The notes under the pieces are model-generated. The model saw only the letters and a list, made by a program, of their open reading frames with translations. It was not told the origin of the DNA and ran no database searches. DNA of 50,868 nucleotides from Phycisphaerales bacterium (lineage in GTDB: Bacteria > Planctomycetota > Phycisphaerae > UBA1845), in NCBI GenBank assembly GCA_020639115.1, contig JACKHG010000022.1, forward strand, positions 1-50,868. The letters are read 5' to 3'. This document shows, piece after piece, positions 25,767 to 34,514 of this stretch; positions within the stretch are counted from its first letter, which is position 1; each line of letters begins with the position of its first letter. A program made the translations under genes and the position numbers.

Positions 25767-26831
25767 TTAGCGGCGGTGGCGGCACCAGCCGCGGCCGCTG
25801 CGCTGCCGGCCGCACCAGTTCGACTTGTGGTGCCGCGTGCGGCGGCACTTGTGGTCGTGAACGTCGGCGGACGCGTCGGGGACCGCCAGGGCGGCGGTCA
25901 CCCACACGACTGAGGCGCCGAGCGGATCGGAGCTCTGGGTCGAGACGACCTCGACGGTCAGGCTGGTGGCGCCGGCGGGGATATCCACCGGGATGGTGGG
26001 GGCGTCCCACGACGGGCCGGCACTGTCGCCGAGCAGGTCGATGATTTCGGTGGTCTCACCGTCGACGGTGATGTGGATTTCGTTGGGGCGGTCGGCCTCG
26101 ACGCTGCCGGTGAAGAGGGCGAGGTCGGCGACGCGATCGGCGCTGGCGGCTGCGAAGGTGAACGTCTGCGGCACGGTGGTCTGGCGCGGTTCGGGGAACT
26201 GGAAAAAGGCGATGTCGGCGCCGTCGAGCACCTGGATGTCGGCGCAGTCGTCCGCGGTGGTCGTGGTGCGCGCGTAGCGGTTGCAGTGGCGCGAGCAGTG
26301 GTGCCAGCGTTTGCCGCGGTAGGGGCACTGGCTGGTGGTGGAATCGCCGCAGTCGCCGTAGATGGCGATGACGCCGGCGCCGGCGTTGTCGGCGTCGTAG
26401 TCGAGGCCGGAGACCTCGAGGCTGTTGGCGCCGGCGGCGACGAGACCGAGAGCGGTGATGTCGGCGCGGTACGCGGTGACGTAGACGTCGCCCTGGTACG
26501 AGTAGAAGTAGGTGGAGCCACCGATCAGCGTGCCGGTGACCTCGACGCCGTTGACGGTGACGGTGTCATCGTCGGCGTCGCGGTATTCCCCAGACCAGTA
26601 GAGCAGCACCTGCTGGACGGGTTCATCCGCCGGTACGTCGAACTCGATGACGCCGGGCTGATTGACCAGGCCGGTGCCCGCGGCGACGAAGCCGGCGCCG
26701 GTCGCGATGTCTACCGAGGGCAGACCCAGGGTTTCGGTTCCGTCGGCGCGGACCTGGCCGGCGGTGAGCAGGGCCGCGGCTGCACAGGCGCATACCGCGC
26801 GGCTCCAACAAGCGAGATTCATTCGAGTCAC
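25767..26831 (-). CDS. Secreted beta-rich protein with Cys/His/Arg-rich insert and tail
   Basis: 354 residues with a signal peptide (cleavage near QVRADG). The body resembles DUF3344-type extracellular modules: VQQVLLYWSGEYRDADDDTVTVNGVEV, SYQGDVYVTAYRADITAL, SLEVSGLDYDADNAGAGVIAIYG. Two unusual patches break this pattern: CPYRGKRWHHCSRHCNRYAR in the middle and HDHKCRRTRHHKSNW plus CGRQRSGRGWCRHRR at the C-terminus. Both combine Cys, His and Arg and could bind metal or nucleic acid. The GTG at 26831 is preceded by GGAGG at 9 bases. It is convergent with the exporter operon, so a substrate role is only a guess. The assignment to a family is weak. Confidence 0.62.
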   Translation of the reverse strand: MTRMNLACWSRAVCACAAAALLTAGQVRADGTETLGLPSVDIATGAGFVAAGTGLVNQPGVIEFDVPADEPVQQVLLYWSGEYRDADDDTVTVNGVEVTGTLIGGSTYFYSYQGDVYVTAYRADITALGLVAAGANSLEVSGLDYDADNAGAGVIAIYGDCGDSTTSQCPYRGKRWHHCSRHCNRYARTTTTADDCADIQVLDGADIAFFQFPEPRQTTVPQTFTFAAASADRVADLALFTGSVEADRPNEIHITVDGETTEIIDLLGDSAGPSWDAPTIPVDIPAGATSLTVEVVSTQSSDPLGASVVWVTAALAVPDASADVHDHKCRRTRHHKSNWCGRQRSGRGWCRHRR

Positions 26832-27148
26832 GTTCTCTTCCCTCCCAAAAAAGCGCTTCCGCTAGCGCCACCGCACACCTCCGGCGGCCGTCCCTCGCGG
26901 CCGTACGGGCGCGACGTCTTGGCGGAGTACAGGAAAACGATAGGCGGGGGGAGGGGGAGGGGTCTACTCTGAATTCGTTGGGAAATGCCGGTCTGATAAT
27001 GCTGGTGCGGGGCTGCGGGTGAATGATGAATGAGGAATGATGAATGATGAATGGGCTGTGCCGGGTTGGCGGTTGGGTTGGTTACCGGCGGTGATGCTTG
27101 GTCGTGTATTCGTGGGGTTCTTGTGGGCGCTACGGCGCGCCTGGGCCG
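26832..27148. other. Intergenic region with ATGATGA-type short repeat
   Basis: No gene is supported. At about 27020-27052 the motif GAATGATGAATGA recurs imperfectly. Frames in the region owe their start codons to it. Confidence 0.5.
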
Positions 27149-27976
27149 TCAGTCGATGGGGACGGTCGATAATGCGCCTTCGCGGAAGACGGCGAGTTCG
27201 TGGAGGCCGGCGTCGCGCATGATGGCGAGCGCCTTGGTGAAATCCTGACCGACGTACTGGGGCGAGTGGGCGTCGCTGCCCAGGGACATGCAGGTGCCGC
27301 CGAGTTCGGCGTAGCGTTTGACGACCTGAGGGCCGGGCATGGGGGCGGAGATGTTGTTGCGCAGCGTGGAGGTGTTGATTTCCGGAATCAGGCCGGCTTC
27401 GAGGCAGTTGGTGAGGATGGCGTCGACGAGGTCGGGCGCATCGAGGGGGCCGTCGAAACCCCAATGGCGGTGGGCGTAGCGGCGGGCGAAGTCGAGGTGT
27501 CCGAGAATGTGGAACGGCTGGTGGCCGCTGCGCTTCATGCACGCGATCTCGGCGGTGGCGGCAGCCACGGCCTCGAGGTAGGTGCGCAGGTACGTGGCGA
27601 GGTCGACGCCGTCGAAGAGCTCGAGGCGATGGACCGGGCGATCGAAGGCCCAGTGCACGCTGAGCAGCACGACGTCGAAGTGATGGTGCGCGAGGAAGTC
27701 GAGAATGAAGTCCATGCGCTCGGGCTGGTAACACACTTCGATGCCCTTGCCGATCACGACGCGGTTGCCGTACTCGGCGCGGAGGGCGTCGAGTTCGCGG
27801 GTGATCTTGGCGTCGTCGTAGATGCAGTCGGGCCACTCGGTGGGGTGGGTGTCGAAGTGTTCGGTGAAGGTGAGGCCCGCCAGTCCTTTCTCGATTGCGG
27901 TGCGGACGTTGAGTTCGGGCGGCGTCTTGCAGTCGAAGGAGTTCCAGGAATGCAGGTGCTGATCGAAGAGTCGCAC
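27149..27976 (-). CDS. hisK: PHP-domain histidinol-phosphatase
   Basis: 275 residues with all the metal-binding motifs of the PHP fold in order: DQHLHSWNS at residues 5-13, FTEHFD, GIEVCY, LLSVHW, ILGHLDFARR, INTSTLR and the terminal GSDAHSP. In the HisK family this trinuclear centre removes phosphate from L-histidinol phosphate in histidine synthesis. The length matches the family (about 260-280). No other his gene is nearby, so a related phosphoesterase role remains possible. Confidence 0.85.
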   Translation of the reverse strand: MRLFDQHLHSWNSFDCKTPPELNVRTAIEKGLAGLTFTEHFDTHPTEWPDCIYDDAKITRELDALRAEYGNRVVIGKGIEVCYQPERMDFILDFLAHHHFDVVLLSVHWAFDRPVHRLELFDGVDLATYLRTYLEAVAAATAEIACMKRSGHQPFHILGHLDFARRYAHRHWGFDGPLDAPDLVDAILTNCLEAGLIPEINTSTLRNNISAPMPGPQVVKRYAELGGTCMSLGSDAHSPQYVGQDFTKALAIMRDAGLHELAVFREGALSTVPID

Positions 27977-28288
27977 GGCGCCATCTCCTGCGGCAGGGCG
28001 GGTCGGGGGCGTCAGCGGTCGGTGGCTGACCTGGGGGCGCTACGATAGCCGCAAACGTGCGGCGTCGCGAGGGAGGGCACTGCGGGCTGCGCCCGCAGCG
28101 GGAGCGACGCAGCGACCGAGCGACCGAGCGACGAAGCGACGTAGGGACAGCGACTTACGCGCCATTCAGCTCATCAACGGTCGTGGTGTGCAGGGGCAAC
28201 AGGCGCTCGCCTGTTGATAGGTGTCCGGGGTTATTCCGGAAGGGGGAATGGCGATGATGACGACTTACGGCATTACGGCGCGCAAGGT
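27977..28288. other. Intergenic region with short repeats and two hairpins
   Basis: CAACAGGCG-CT-CGCCTGTTG (28197-28216) and TCCGG...CCGGA (28224-28240) lie downstream of the minus-strand HU gene and may end its transcript. GAGCGAC-type octamers repeat at about 28103-28142. No gene is visible. Confidence 0.45.
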
Positions 28289-28639
28289 TCAGCCGTTACT
28301 TGACTTGCGCTGCCGTGGGGCTACGGCGTCGAGGATATCGGGCGGCGGGTCGCCGTCGCCGATCAGTTGCTGCTTCATGAGGCGGCCGATCTTGAATTTC
28401 ACGGTGCGCTTGGCGGGCACGTGCACCTGCTCGAGCGTCTTGGGGTTCTGCGCGGTGCGGGCGGCGCGGACTTTGCACTCGAAGACACCGAAGTCTCGGA
28501 ATTCCAAGCGGTTACCGTTGCCGAGCTCCTTGACGATCTCGTCCAGGAAGTTCTGCACGATGCGCTTCACGAGCACGCGCTTGGTTCCCGTGTCGTCGGC
28601 GATGCGATCGATCAGCTCTTTCTTGGTTACCGTCGTCAT
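28289..28639 (-). CDS. HU/IHF-family DNA-binding protein
   Basis: 116 residues: TKKELIDRIADDTGTKRVLVKRIVQNFLDEIVKELGNGNRLEFRDFGVFECKVR gives the HU helices and the start of the beta arms. The arm tip reads ARTAQNPKTLEQVHVPAKRTVKFKIG, with the invariant N-P. The protein bends DNA as a dimer and shapes the nucleoid. A 20-residue tail beyond the usual end carries Pro, Asp and basic residues. The ATG at 28639 is preceded by GGAG at 6 bases. The frame is open to 28801, but that part is not HU-like. Confidence 0.88.
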   Translation of the reverse strand: MTTVTKKELIDRIADDTGTKRVLVKRIVQNFLDEIVKELGNGNRLEFRDFGVFECKVRAARTAQNPKTLEQVHVPAKRTVKFKIGRLMKQQLIGDGDPPPDILDAVAPRQRKSSNG

Positions 28640-28905
28640 GGGCAACTCCGCAGGCATCCCGGACATCTCCTGAGTCTGTCGCCGACGTGCCACCAGCCGG
28701 ACCGCAAAGGTCCGCCACGACTGACCGGAGACTCGCCAAAAGCGCCCAGTGCGGAGGGCCCGACCACCCCCCGCGGAAACGTCAAGATTGACACAAGTCA
28801 TACTAATGCAAAGGGGTTACGGCATCAAGCAGTTTCGTCTGACAGGGGAATTGGCCCCAGGCGTGGGCCGGCGGATGACGGGCGGTTCAGGTCCCCAAGG
28901 GGGTG

Positions 28906-29253
28906 TCAGCGGTAGGCTCGGCCGACGCGCTCGACCCGGAAGCGGCGGTAGGTGAGGTCCCGGCCGTAGCCGCGGAGGCCCTGGATGTCGTAGATGCTCT
29001 CGCGGTAGGCGATCTGCTCGCGGCCCTGGAAGGCGTAGGGGGTGCTGGGCCAGTCGCTGCGGTAGGCGATCTGGGTGGCGAGGGGGTACTCAGCCCCCGG
29101 ATCGAAGAGCATGCGGGTATCGGGCTGGGGGATGGGGGCGACCTGCGGGACGGCTGACAGTTGGGTGGGCGCGCGGTGGCTCGAGCAGCCGCTGGCGATT
29201 CCGCCGAGCAGGACTGCGACTGTCAGGACGAGGCTACGGCTTGCAGTGGGCAT
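28906..29253 (-). CDS. Small lipoprotein
   Basis: 115 residues with a lipoprotein signal peptide (VLTVAVLLGGIASGC, Cys23) followed by a Pro/Gln/Tyr-rich body: PIPQPDTRMLFDPGAEYPLATQIAYRSDWPSTPYAFQGREQIAYRESIYDIQG. The pair QIAYR is repeated at a 25-residue distance. It is probably a periplasmic or outer-membrane lipoprotein of unknown role. Confidence 0.65.
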   Translation of the reverse strand: MPTASRSLVLTVAVLLGGIASGCSSHRAPTQLSAVPQVAPIPQPDTRMLFDPGAEYPLATQIAYRSDWPSTPYAFQGREQIAYRESIYDIQGLRGYGRDLTYRRFRVERVGRAYR

Positions 29254-29331
29254 GCTTCCAGGCTCCCCTCATTGCTCCACACCCCAGTCGGCATCCGTCG
29301 TGCCGGGGAGGGTCCGAATAGTCGCTCTCGC

Positions 29332-29386
29332 GGAAAAACGCCGCGGGCGGCGGAGGATCGTGTTGCGATCCCGCCGCCGCCCGCGG
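29332..29386 (-). terminator. Intrinsic terminator of the secreted protease gene
   Basis: A 13-bp stem (29341-29353 with 29374-29386) and an inner 6-bp stem (GGATCG/CGATCC). On the minus strand it is followed by CGTTTTTCC (T-run 29335-29339). It lies about 95 bases after the protease stop codon and is the best canonical terminator in the window. Confidence 0.75.
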
Positions 29387-29481
29387 TTGCCCCCCGTGCT
29401 TGGGGGGTGGGGTTATGCCGGATGTCGCGTGCGGGCGACGCGGCGCGTTGCGGCGACGCATCGGGGCCCGCCCGGTCAGCC

Positions 29482-32220
29482 CTACGGCGTCGTGGCTGAC
29501 TGGAACGCGGCGAAGTCGCGCAGGTCGATGACATTGTCGGCGTTGAAGTCGAAGGTGCCGACGCAATCGGCGAGCGACACGGGCATACCCGGCGCCGGCG
29601 GGGCGGTGAGCGGGCCGGCCATGCACTCGGTGAAGTACAGGGCGTCGGCGCCGTCGACGTCGCCGTCGAAATCGAAGTCGCCGGGGATGGAGCGGACGAT
29701 CAGGGAGACGAGGGCCTCATCGGTGCGGCCGATGCTGTCGGTGACGCGGATGAGGGGCTCGTAGGCGCCCGCTGCGGTCGGCGTTCCGGTGAGTGCGCCG
29801 CCAAGGCTCATGGTGAGGCCCGGCGAGAGCTGTTCGGGAATGGCCAACCGCACGCTGCTGGCGTTCTCGAGGTTGGTCGCGTTGTTGTAGCTCGCGAACG
29901 TGTAGTGGGTTTCGTCGCCCTTGGAGATACCAATCGTCGGCGAGAGCGGCTGGGAACCGCCGCCGTGGTTGCCGGAACCGTAGTGGAAGTCGACGGCGCC
30001 GGACGCGTGGAGCGTGACGGCGACGTTGACGGGGTAATTGCCGGCGTAGGTGTGGGCCTTCCAGCGGAAGGTGACCTCGTCGGCGATGGAAGCATCGATG
30101 AAGATGTCATCGCCGGTGGCGTTGGTCTTGAGGTCGTCCCACAGCGGGGCGATACGCGGATTCTTGATGAAGGTCGCGTCCGAGTTGGCCGCGGAGCTGC
30201 CGGTATGGGGCACGGCGAAGTCGATCATGCCGTTGGACCAGACGTAGACCTGGGTGTAGAGCTCGTTGTAGAACGGGAAGGCGAAGGGCAGGTTGTAGGT
30301 CCAGCGCTGGTCGTCGCTGTGCCAGTTCTGGGCGACGCCGACCTCGGCGAAGCCGTTGGTGCCCAGATCCGCTTCAACGTAGGGCAGGTCGGAGACGATC
30401 TGCCAGGTCATGGCGCCTTCGCCGCCGGTCGCGGTCATCTGCTCGGGCCCATAGGGTTGGTTGATGGCACCATCGGGGAAGGCCGCGGTGGTGATGTGCG
30501 GGGGCACGTTGACCGTGGTGATCTGCACGTTGGAGATATTGGAATCACCGCCGTCGGGCGGGAGCTTGCCGTCGTTGGCCTTGAACTGGAACGCGTCGAA
30601 CCCGGTGAAGCCGGACGCGGGGGTGTAGTCCACCTGGTTGCCGTTGGCCGCCAGCGTGTAGGGCACGCTGTTGATTGCGCCGGCGTTGGGATCGCTCAAG
30701 GTGCCGTGGTTGGGCAGCGCAAGGATGATGAAATCGAGCGGATCGAGGTTGCTGTCGGTCCCGATGAGGTTCACGGTGACGGGCGTATCGATGAGGATCT
30801 GCAGGCTCGTGTTCTGGGTGACGGGCGGTTCCTCGAGTCCGGTGCCGTTGATGAACAGCGGCGCGGTGCCGAGCGGGTCGAGCCAGTCGCTGAGGCGGGA
30901 GGCGCTGGTGCCGCCGCCGGTCCACGAGCGGGCGAGGCGTCCGTACCAGTCGGAGGTCTGGCTCGAGCAGGAGGCGTAGCCGCCGTGGAGCTGGCCGATG
31001 ATCCGCTTTTCCGGGCTGTAGAGGGGCGAGCCGGACGAACCGGGCTCGGTGGTGCCGAGGTCCCAGTCGGTGATGCGGATGTGGGTGCCGTCGCCGGGCA
31101 CGGGGTTTTCCAGGTAGCTGGTGATGCTGGTCGGATCGTTCTCGAAGCTGATGCGCTTCTCGTCGGTGTTGGGGTGGTGGATGGCCACGGCGCTCGAGGT
31201 GGCGGCGTCGGTGCGGTCCCAGCCGGAGAAGTAGACCTCGAACGCGGGATCGGGGGCGTCATCGAGTTCGGTGAGGGTGACGTCCGACGCGCTGTAGTCG
31301 GCGCGCATCGTGGAGCCCGACTGGAACTGAGCGAGCGAGCCGTCGCCGGAGCCGCCGCTCTGCGGGCTGCCCGGGGCGCGGCAGGTGGAGTTTTCGAAAT
31401 TCCAGTAGACGACGATGGACGCATCGCTGCTGGAGCTGATTCCGCAGTGGTGGGCGGTCAGGAAGTAGGGCGTCTTGTCGAACGCGGTGTTGTTGATCAT
31501 GGCGCCGGTGCAGGTCCACGAGCCGTTGAGGGTGTAGACCGCGACCGACTGGATCTGGTCGCGCCAGTTGTCGCCCTCGGGGCAGACCACGTCGACGTTG
31601 CAGGAGCCGCTGCGGTCGGCGGGGTCGGCTGTCTGGGCCTGGAAGCCGCGGTAGCCGGCGTTGATGTAGCCCAGTTCGAGGTCGAGCTGGGGGATGTAGG
31701 ACTCGTCGGGCAGGGTGACCTCGATGACGACCTCGTCGGCGTCGATCACGGGCGTCCACAGTTCGCCGTGCGCCTTGTTGTCGGCGGCGGTGAACGGACG
31801 GACGATCTGGGTGCCGTCGGTGGCGTAGAGGTAGAGCTGTCCGCCGGGGGGCATCGCGTAGCGGGTGAAGCCCAGGTTGAGGCTGACGGCGCCGGGGGAG
31901 CCGACGCGCAGGCGCCAGAGCTGGCGGGCGTCTGGGAGTTTTTCCCAGCGCCCGTCGGTCGCGGGGGTGATGACCACGGGGTTGGACTCGGCGAAGCGGG
32001 GCGGCAGGCCGGCGAGTTCGCGGTCGGCGTCGACCATGTCCAGTTGGCTCTGCGGCGAGAGCGGCGCCTCGATGAGCATGACCTGATCGAGGGGGGCGAC
32101 TGCGGCGGTCAGCGCCGTCGGGCGTGCACTCGCGACGTTGGCGGCGCGGGTCGCCGGGACCATCAGAAGGACGCCGATCAGTCCAACCGGCAACGCGCAC
32201 CACACGGTTCGTTTCTGCAT
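29482..32220 (-). CDS. Secreted trypsin-like (S1, lysyl endopeptidase-like) protease with dockerin-like tail
   Basis: 912 residues. A signal peptide (1 to about 26) leads to a propeptide and then an S1 domain. The catalytic His is in LTAHHCG (H258), Asp in SDVTLTEL (D313), and Ser in TEPGSSGSPL (S396), with cysteines spaced as in Achromobacter protease I-type enzymes. A cadherin-like or Big segment follows (about 490-580, LPNHGTLSD...VDYTPASGFTGFDAFQFKANDG), then a nidogen/lectin-like beta domain (WTYNLPFAFPFYNELYTQVYVWSNGMIDF), a putative Ig module, and two Ca-binding loops (GDFDFDGDVDGADALYF; FDFNADNVIDLRDFAAFQ) in the style of planctomycete dockerin type I tails. It acts outside the cell. 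The ATG at 32220 starts a clean signal peptide. Confidence 0.85.
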   Translation of the reverse strand: MQKRTVWCALPVGLIGVLLMVPATRAANVASARPTALTAAVAPLDQVMLIEAPLSPQSQLDMVDADRELAGLPPRFAESNPVVITPATDGRWEKLPDARQLWRLRVGSPGAVSLNLGFTRYAMPPGGQLYLYATDGTQIVRPFTAADNKAHGELWTPVIDADEVVIEVTLPDESYIPQLDLELGYINAGYRGFQAQTADPADRSGSCNVDVVCPEGDNWRDQIQSVAVYTLNGSWTCTGAMINNTAFDKTPYFLTAHHCGISSSSDASIVVYWNFENSTCRAPGSPQSGGSGDGSLAQFQSGSTMRADYSASDVTLTELDDAPDPAFEVYFSGWDRTDAATSSAVAIHHPNTDEKRISFENDPTSITSYLENPVPGDGTHIRITDWDLGTTEPGSSGSPLYSPEKRIIGQLHGGYASCSSQTSDWYGRLARSWTGGGTSASRLSDWLDPLGTAPLFINGTGLEEPPVTQNTSLQILIDTPVTVNLIGTDSNLDPLDFIILALPNHGTLSDPNAGAINSVPYTLAANGNQVDYTPASGFTGFDAFQFKANDGKLPPDGGDSNISNVQITTVNVPPHITTAAFPDGAINQPYGPEQMTATGGEGAMTWQIVSDLPYVEADLGTNGFAEVGVAQNWHSDDQRWTYNLPFAFPFYNELYTQVYVWSNGMIDFAVPHTGSSAANSDATFIKNPRIAPLWDDLKTNATGDDIFIDASIADEVTFRWKAHTYAGNYPVNVAVTLHASGAVDFHYGSGNHGGGSQPLSPTIGISKGDETHYTFASYNNATNLENASSVRLAIPEQLSPGLTMSLGGALTGTPTAAGAYEPLIRVTDSIGRTDEALVSLIVRSIPGDFDFDGDVDGADALYFTECMAGPLTAPPAPGMPVSLADCVGTFDFNADNVIDLRDFAAFQSATTP

Positions 32221-32560
32221 GTTTGCGATTCCTGATACTGAGGACGAGAAGTGTTTCCTGCTGCGCCACAAACGCCGGCACACACACGATACCCCGACGC
32301 GGCACGCGGGGCCCGCACGGGGGCGCGTCGCCGCATCTGCCTTGGCAATTACCCAGATTGGGGGCCCTGATCCCCTCCACGGTTGATGGAAGCAGCAACC
32401 TGACCCTCTTCGACGGGGTCGAGCTTAACGCGCGGGCAGGGGCGATTCAATCGCGGCGTGGGCGATGTGTCCGCGTTGTATCGAGGTTGATGCCGCTACT
32501 ACGGCGCTTGCGAACAACGCGACGCGGCGCCCGCGCGAGCGGAAAAAGTGCGGCGGGGCT
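32221..32560. other. Intergenic region, no gene seen
   Basis: 340 bases between two minus-strand genes. It should hold the protease promoter, but I cannot identify one with confidence. Confidence 0.4.
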
Positions 32561-33592
32561 TCAAGCCTTCTTGGGGTAGGTCGAACTGCTCGCGATGGAC
32601 GCGACGATGCGCTCGGCGAGTTCGACGGCAGCCGCTCCGTCCTCGCCGGTGACGGCGGGCTCGGAGTTGGTGCGGGCGGCGGCGAGGAACGACTCGATTT
32701 CGGCGCGGAGCGGTTCGACGGTGTCGTCGACCTCGAGGGGCTCGATGTTGACCATGCTGCCGAAGTCGAAGTTCGCCATCTGCGAGAGGTCCTTGAAGTT
32801 GCGTTCGCGCGCGAGCTTCAAGAGGTCGAGGTTGGAGTCCTTCGTAATGACGATGCCGGTCTTGCGGCCATAGTCCATCGAAAGGTACGCGTCAGGTTCA
32901 AAGACGCGGATCTTGCGTTCGGTCTTGAGCGCGAGTCGCGATGCGGTGAGGTTCACGACGCACCCGTTCGAGAACGTCACGCGCGCGTTGGCGACATCCT
33001 CATGCGGACCGAGCACGGGGAACCCGGAGGCGTTCACCGTGTATTTGCGATCCTTCACCAGGTGCAGCACGATATCGATATCGTGAATCATCATGTCGTG
33101 CACCACGCCGATGTCCGCGCTGCGGAAGGTGAACGGGCTGATGCGGTGCGTCTCGATGAAACGCGGGACGACGTTGATGCGGTTCATCGCGAGCACAACG
33201 GGATTGAAGCGCTCGGAGTGGCCGACCGCGACGACGCACTTGGCATCGCGCGCCCAGCGCACAATTTCACTTGCGGTCGCGGAATCCTGCGCCAAGGGCT
33301 TTTCGATCAGCACGCCGATGCGCGCCTCGATCAGCCCTGCCGATGAGGGGCCGGGCGACGGTGTGGTACGGTAGACGTTGGGCACCGCCACGCTGACGAG
33401 CGTGCGACCGCGCGATCAGGGCCTGATGGGGTCGGTGAAGAGCTCGCCGCCGAACTGGGCGAAAAGCCATCGACGCGGTCCGCCGTCTCGTCGACGACAG
33501 CGACAGGGTTCGACGTCGGGCAGTTCGCTGTAGATCCGCGCATGATGCCGGCCATGCGGCGACGCCGACGACGGCGGCGCTGATTTGGTCAT
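32561..33592 (-). pseudogene. Gfo/Idh/MocA-family oxidoreductase, N-terminal part frameshifted
   Basis: The C-terminal 250 residues read cleanly: IGVLIEKPLAQDSATASEIVRWARDAKCVVAVGHSERFNPVV is the EKP-containing dinucleotide-site segment, and GVVHDMMIHDIDIVLHLV is the catalytic-region helix. The N-terminal Rossmann part is spread over three frames between 33310 and 33592: MTKSAPPSS, then HHARIYSELPDVE and VAVVDETADRVDGF. Enzymes of this family use NAD(P) to oxidise or reduce sugars or similar compounds. In planctomycetes the gene commonly follows lpxA, as here, so a sugar-nucleotide role is likely. The breaks mark the beginning of the low-quality block. Confidence 0.75.
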
Positions 33593-33599
33593 GATATTT

Positions 33600-34510
33600 G
33601 CGATCGCCACTGGTTCAGGCGCGCCCGGAAGGCTGGCACCGGTTACCCGCTTGCGCCTCCGGGCAGGCAAAAAGGCGAAGTCGTTCGCAGCAATCGGTAA
33701 CGTCCTGCCGAGCGCATTCGAACGACCGCAGGAGAAATCGCACAAATGCAGCACGATTTTCGTCTTTGCGTTCGGCGGGATTACTTTTGGCACGCGGAGC
33801 GATGGGCATGCCAGGGGTGAGCCCCGCCAGGAAATGAAAGGCATGACGTATGGGGACGCGGATCTACTCGTTATGACGCGGCAGCGCAGAGGCCGACGCC
33901 GTTGACCGTACGCACCTCCTGGCGGCTCGAAGCGGGTGCGGCGACGGTGAGAAAAGGTGGTACGTCAGCGGCGATCTTGGTCATACGCATGCCTGTATTC
34001 CCCAGGGTGGTGAAGTGGTGGACGCCGACGTGGCCGCCGATGTTGACGTAGTCCTCAGGCAGCACGTGGCCGGCGAGCAGGCAGAGGAAGGTTGGCGACG
34101 ATGCGGTGGTGCCGCAGTCACGTCGCGTGACGTGCGCCAGCCGTGATGGGTTCACCGTTGCTGCCGATGCAGGCAACGCCGCCGCCCACCAGTCCCCAGG
34201 TGGGCGGTATTGACCTGCTCGCGGAGGACGTTACGCCGTCGCCGAACTGCAGGGCGTGTCCTCGCCGCAGTATTTGAGTCCTGGGGGCGGGAAACGGCAA
34301 GAGTTGAGACTGAACGACGCGGTGCGGCCGAGGTGGGTAAAATCCCATTAGTGGGAACGCGGCAGTCGTGGATGACCGTGCCGTCGCCGATGGTCACGTT
34401 GAGCCGATGCAGCTGAAGGGCCGACGCACTGCCGCGGCGAGGGCGGGCGGCAGGCATACCACGACAGCGGATGAACGTCGCGCTCCTCTTGGCTGGGTAC
34501 GGTTCCATTT
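33600..34510 (-). pseudogene. lpxA: lpxA, UDP-N-acetylglucosamine acyltransferase, many indels
   Basis: Segments in different frames add up to a left-handed beta-helix acyltransferase: NVTIGDGTVIHD (about 34390), an ILRRGHALQFGDGNVLREQVS equivalent (about 34200-34290), and a long in-frame stretch CLLAGHVLPEDYVNIGGHVGVHHFTTLG then MTKIAADVPPFLTV and RQEVRTVNGVGL (33890-34080), with the GGH-VGVHHF core typical of LpxA. The enzyme transfers the first acyl chain in lipid A synthesis. The C-terminal helical region to about 33600 is readable only in pieces. Boundaries are approximate. Confidence 0.75.
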
Positions 34511-34514
34511 TCTT

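Noticed and set aside
29905..32235. 776-residue plus-strand frame antisense to the secreted protease
   Set aside because: Gly/Val/Asp/Glu-rich shadow of a GC-rich gene; the protease on the other strand has an intact triad and signal peptide.
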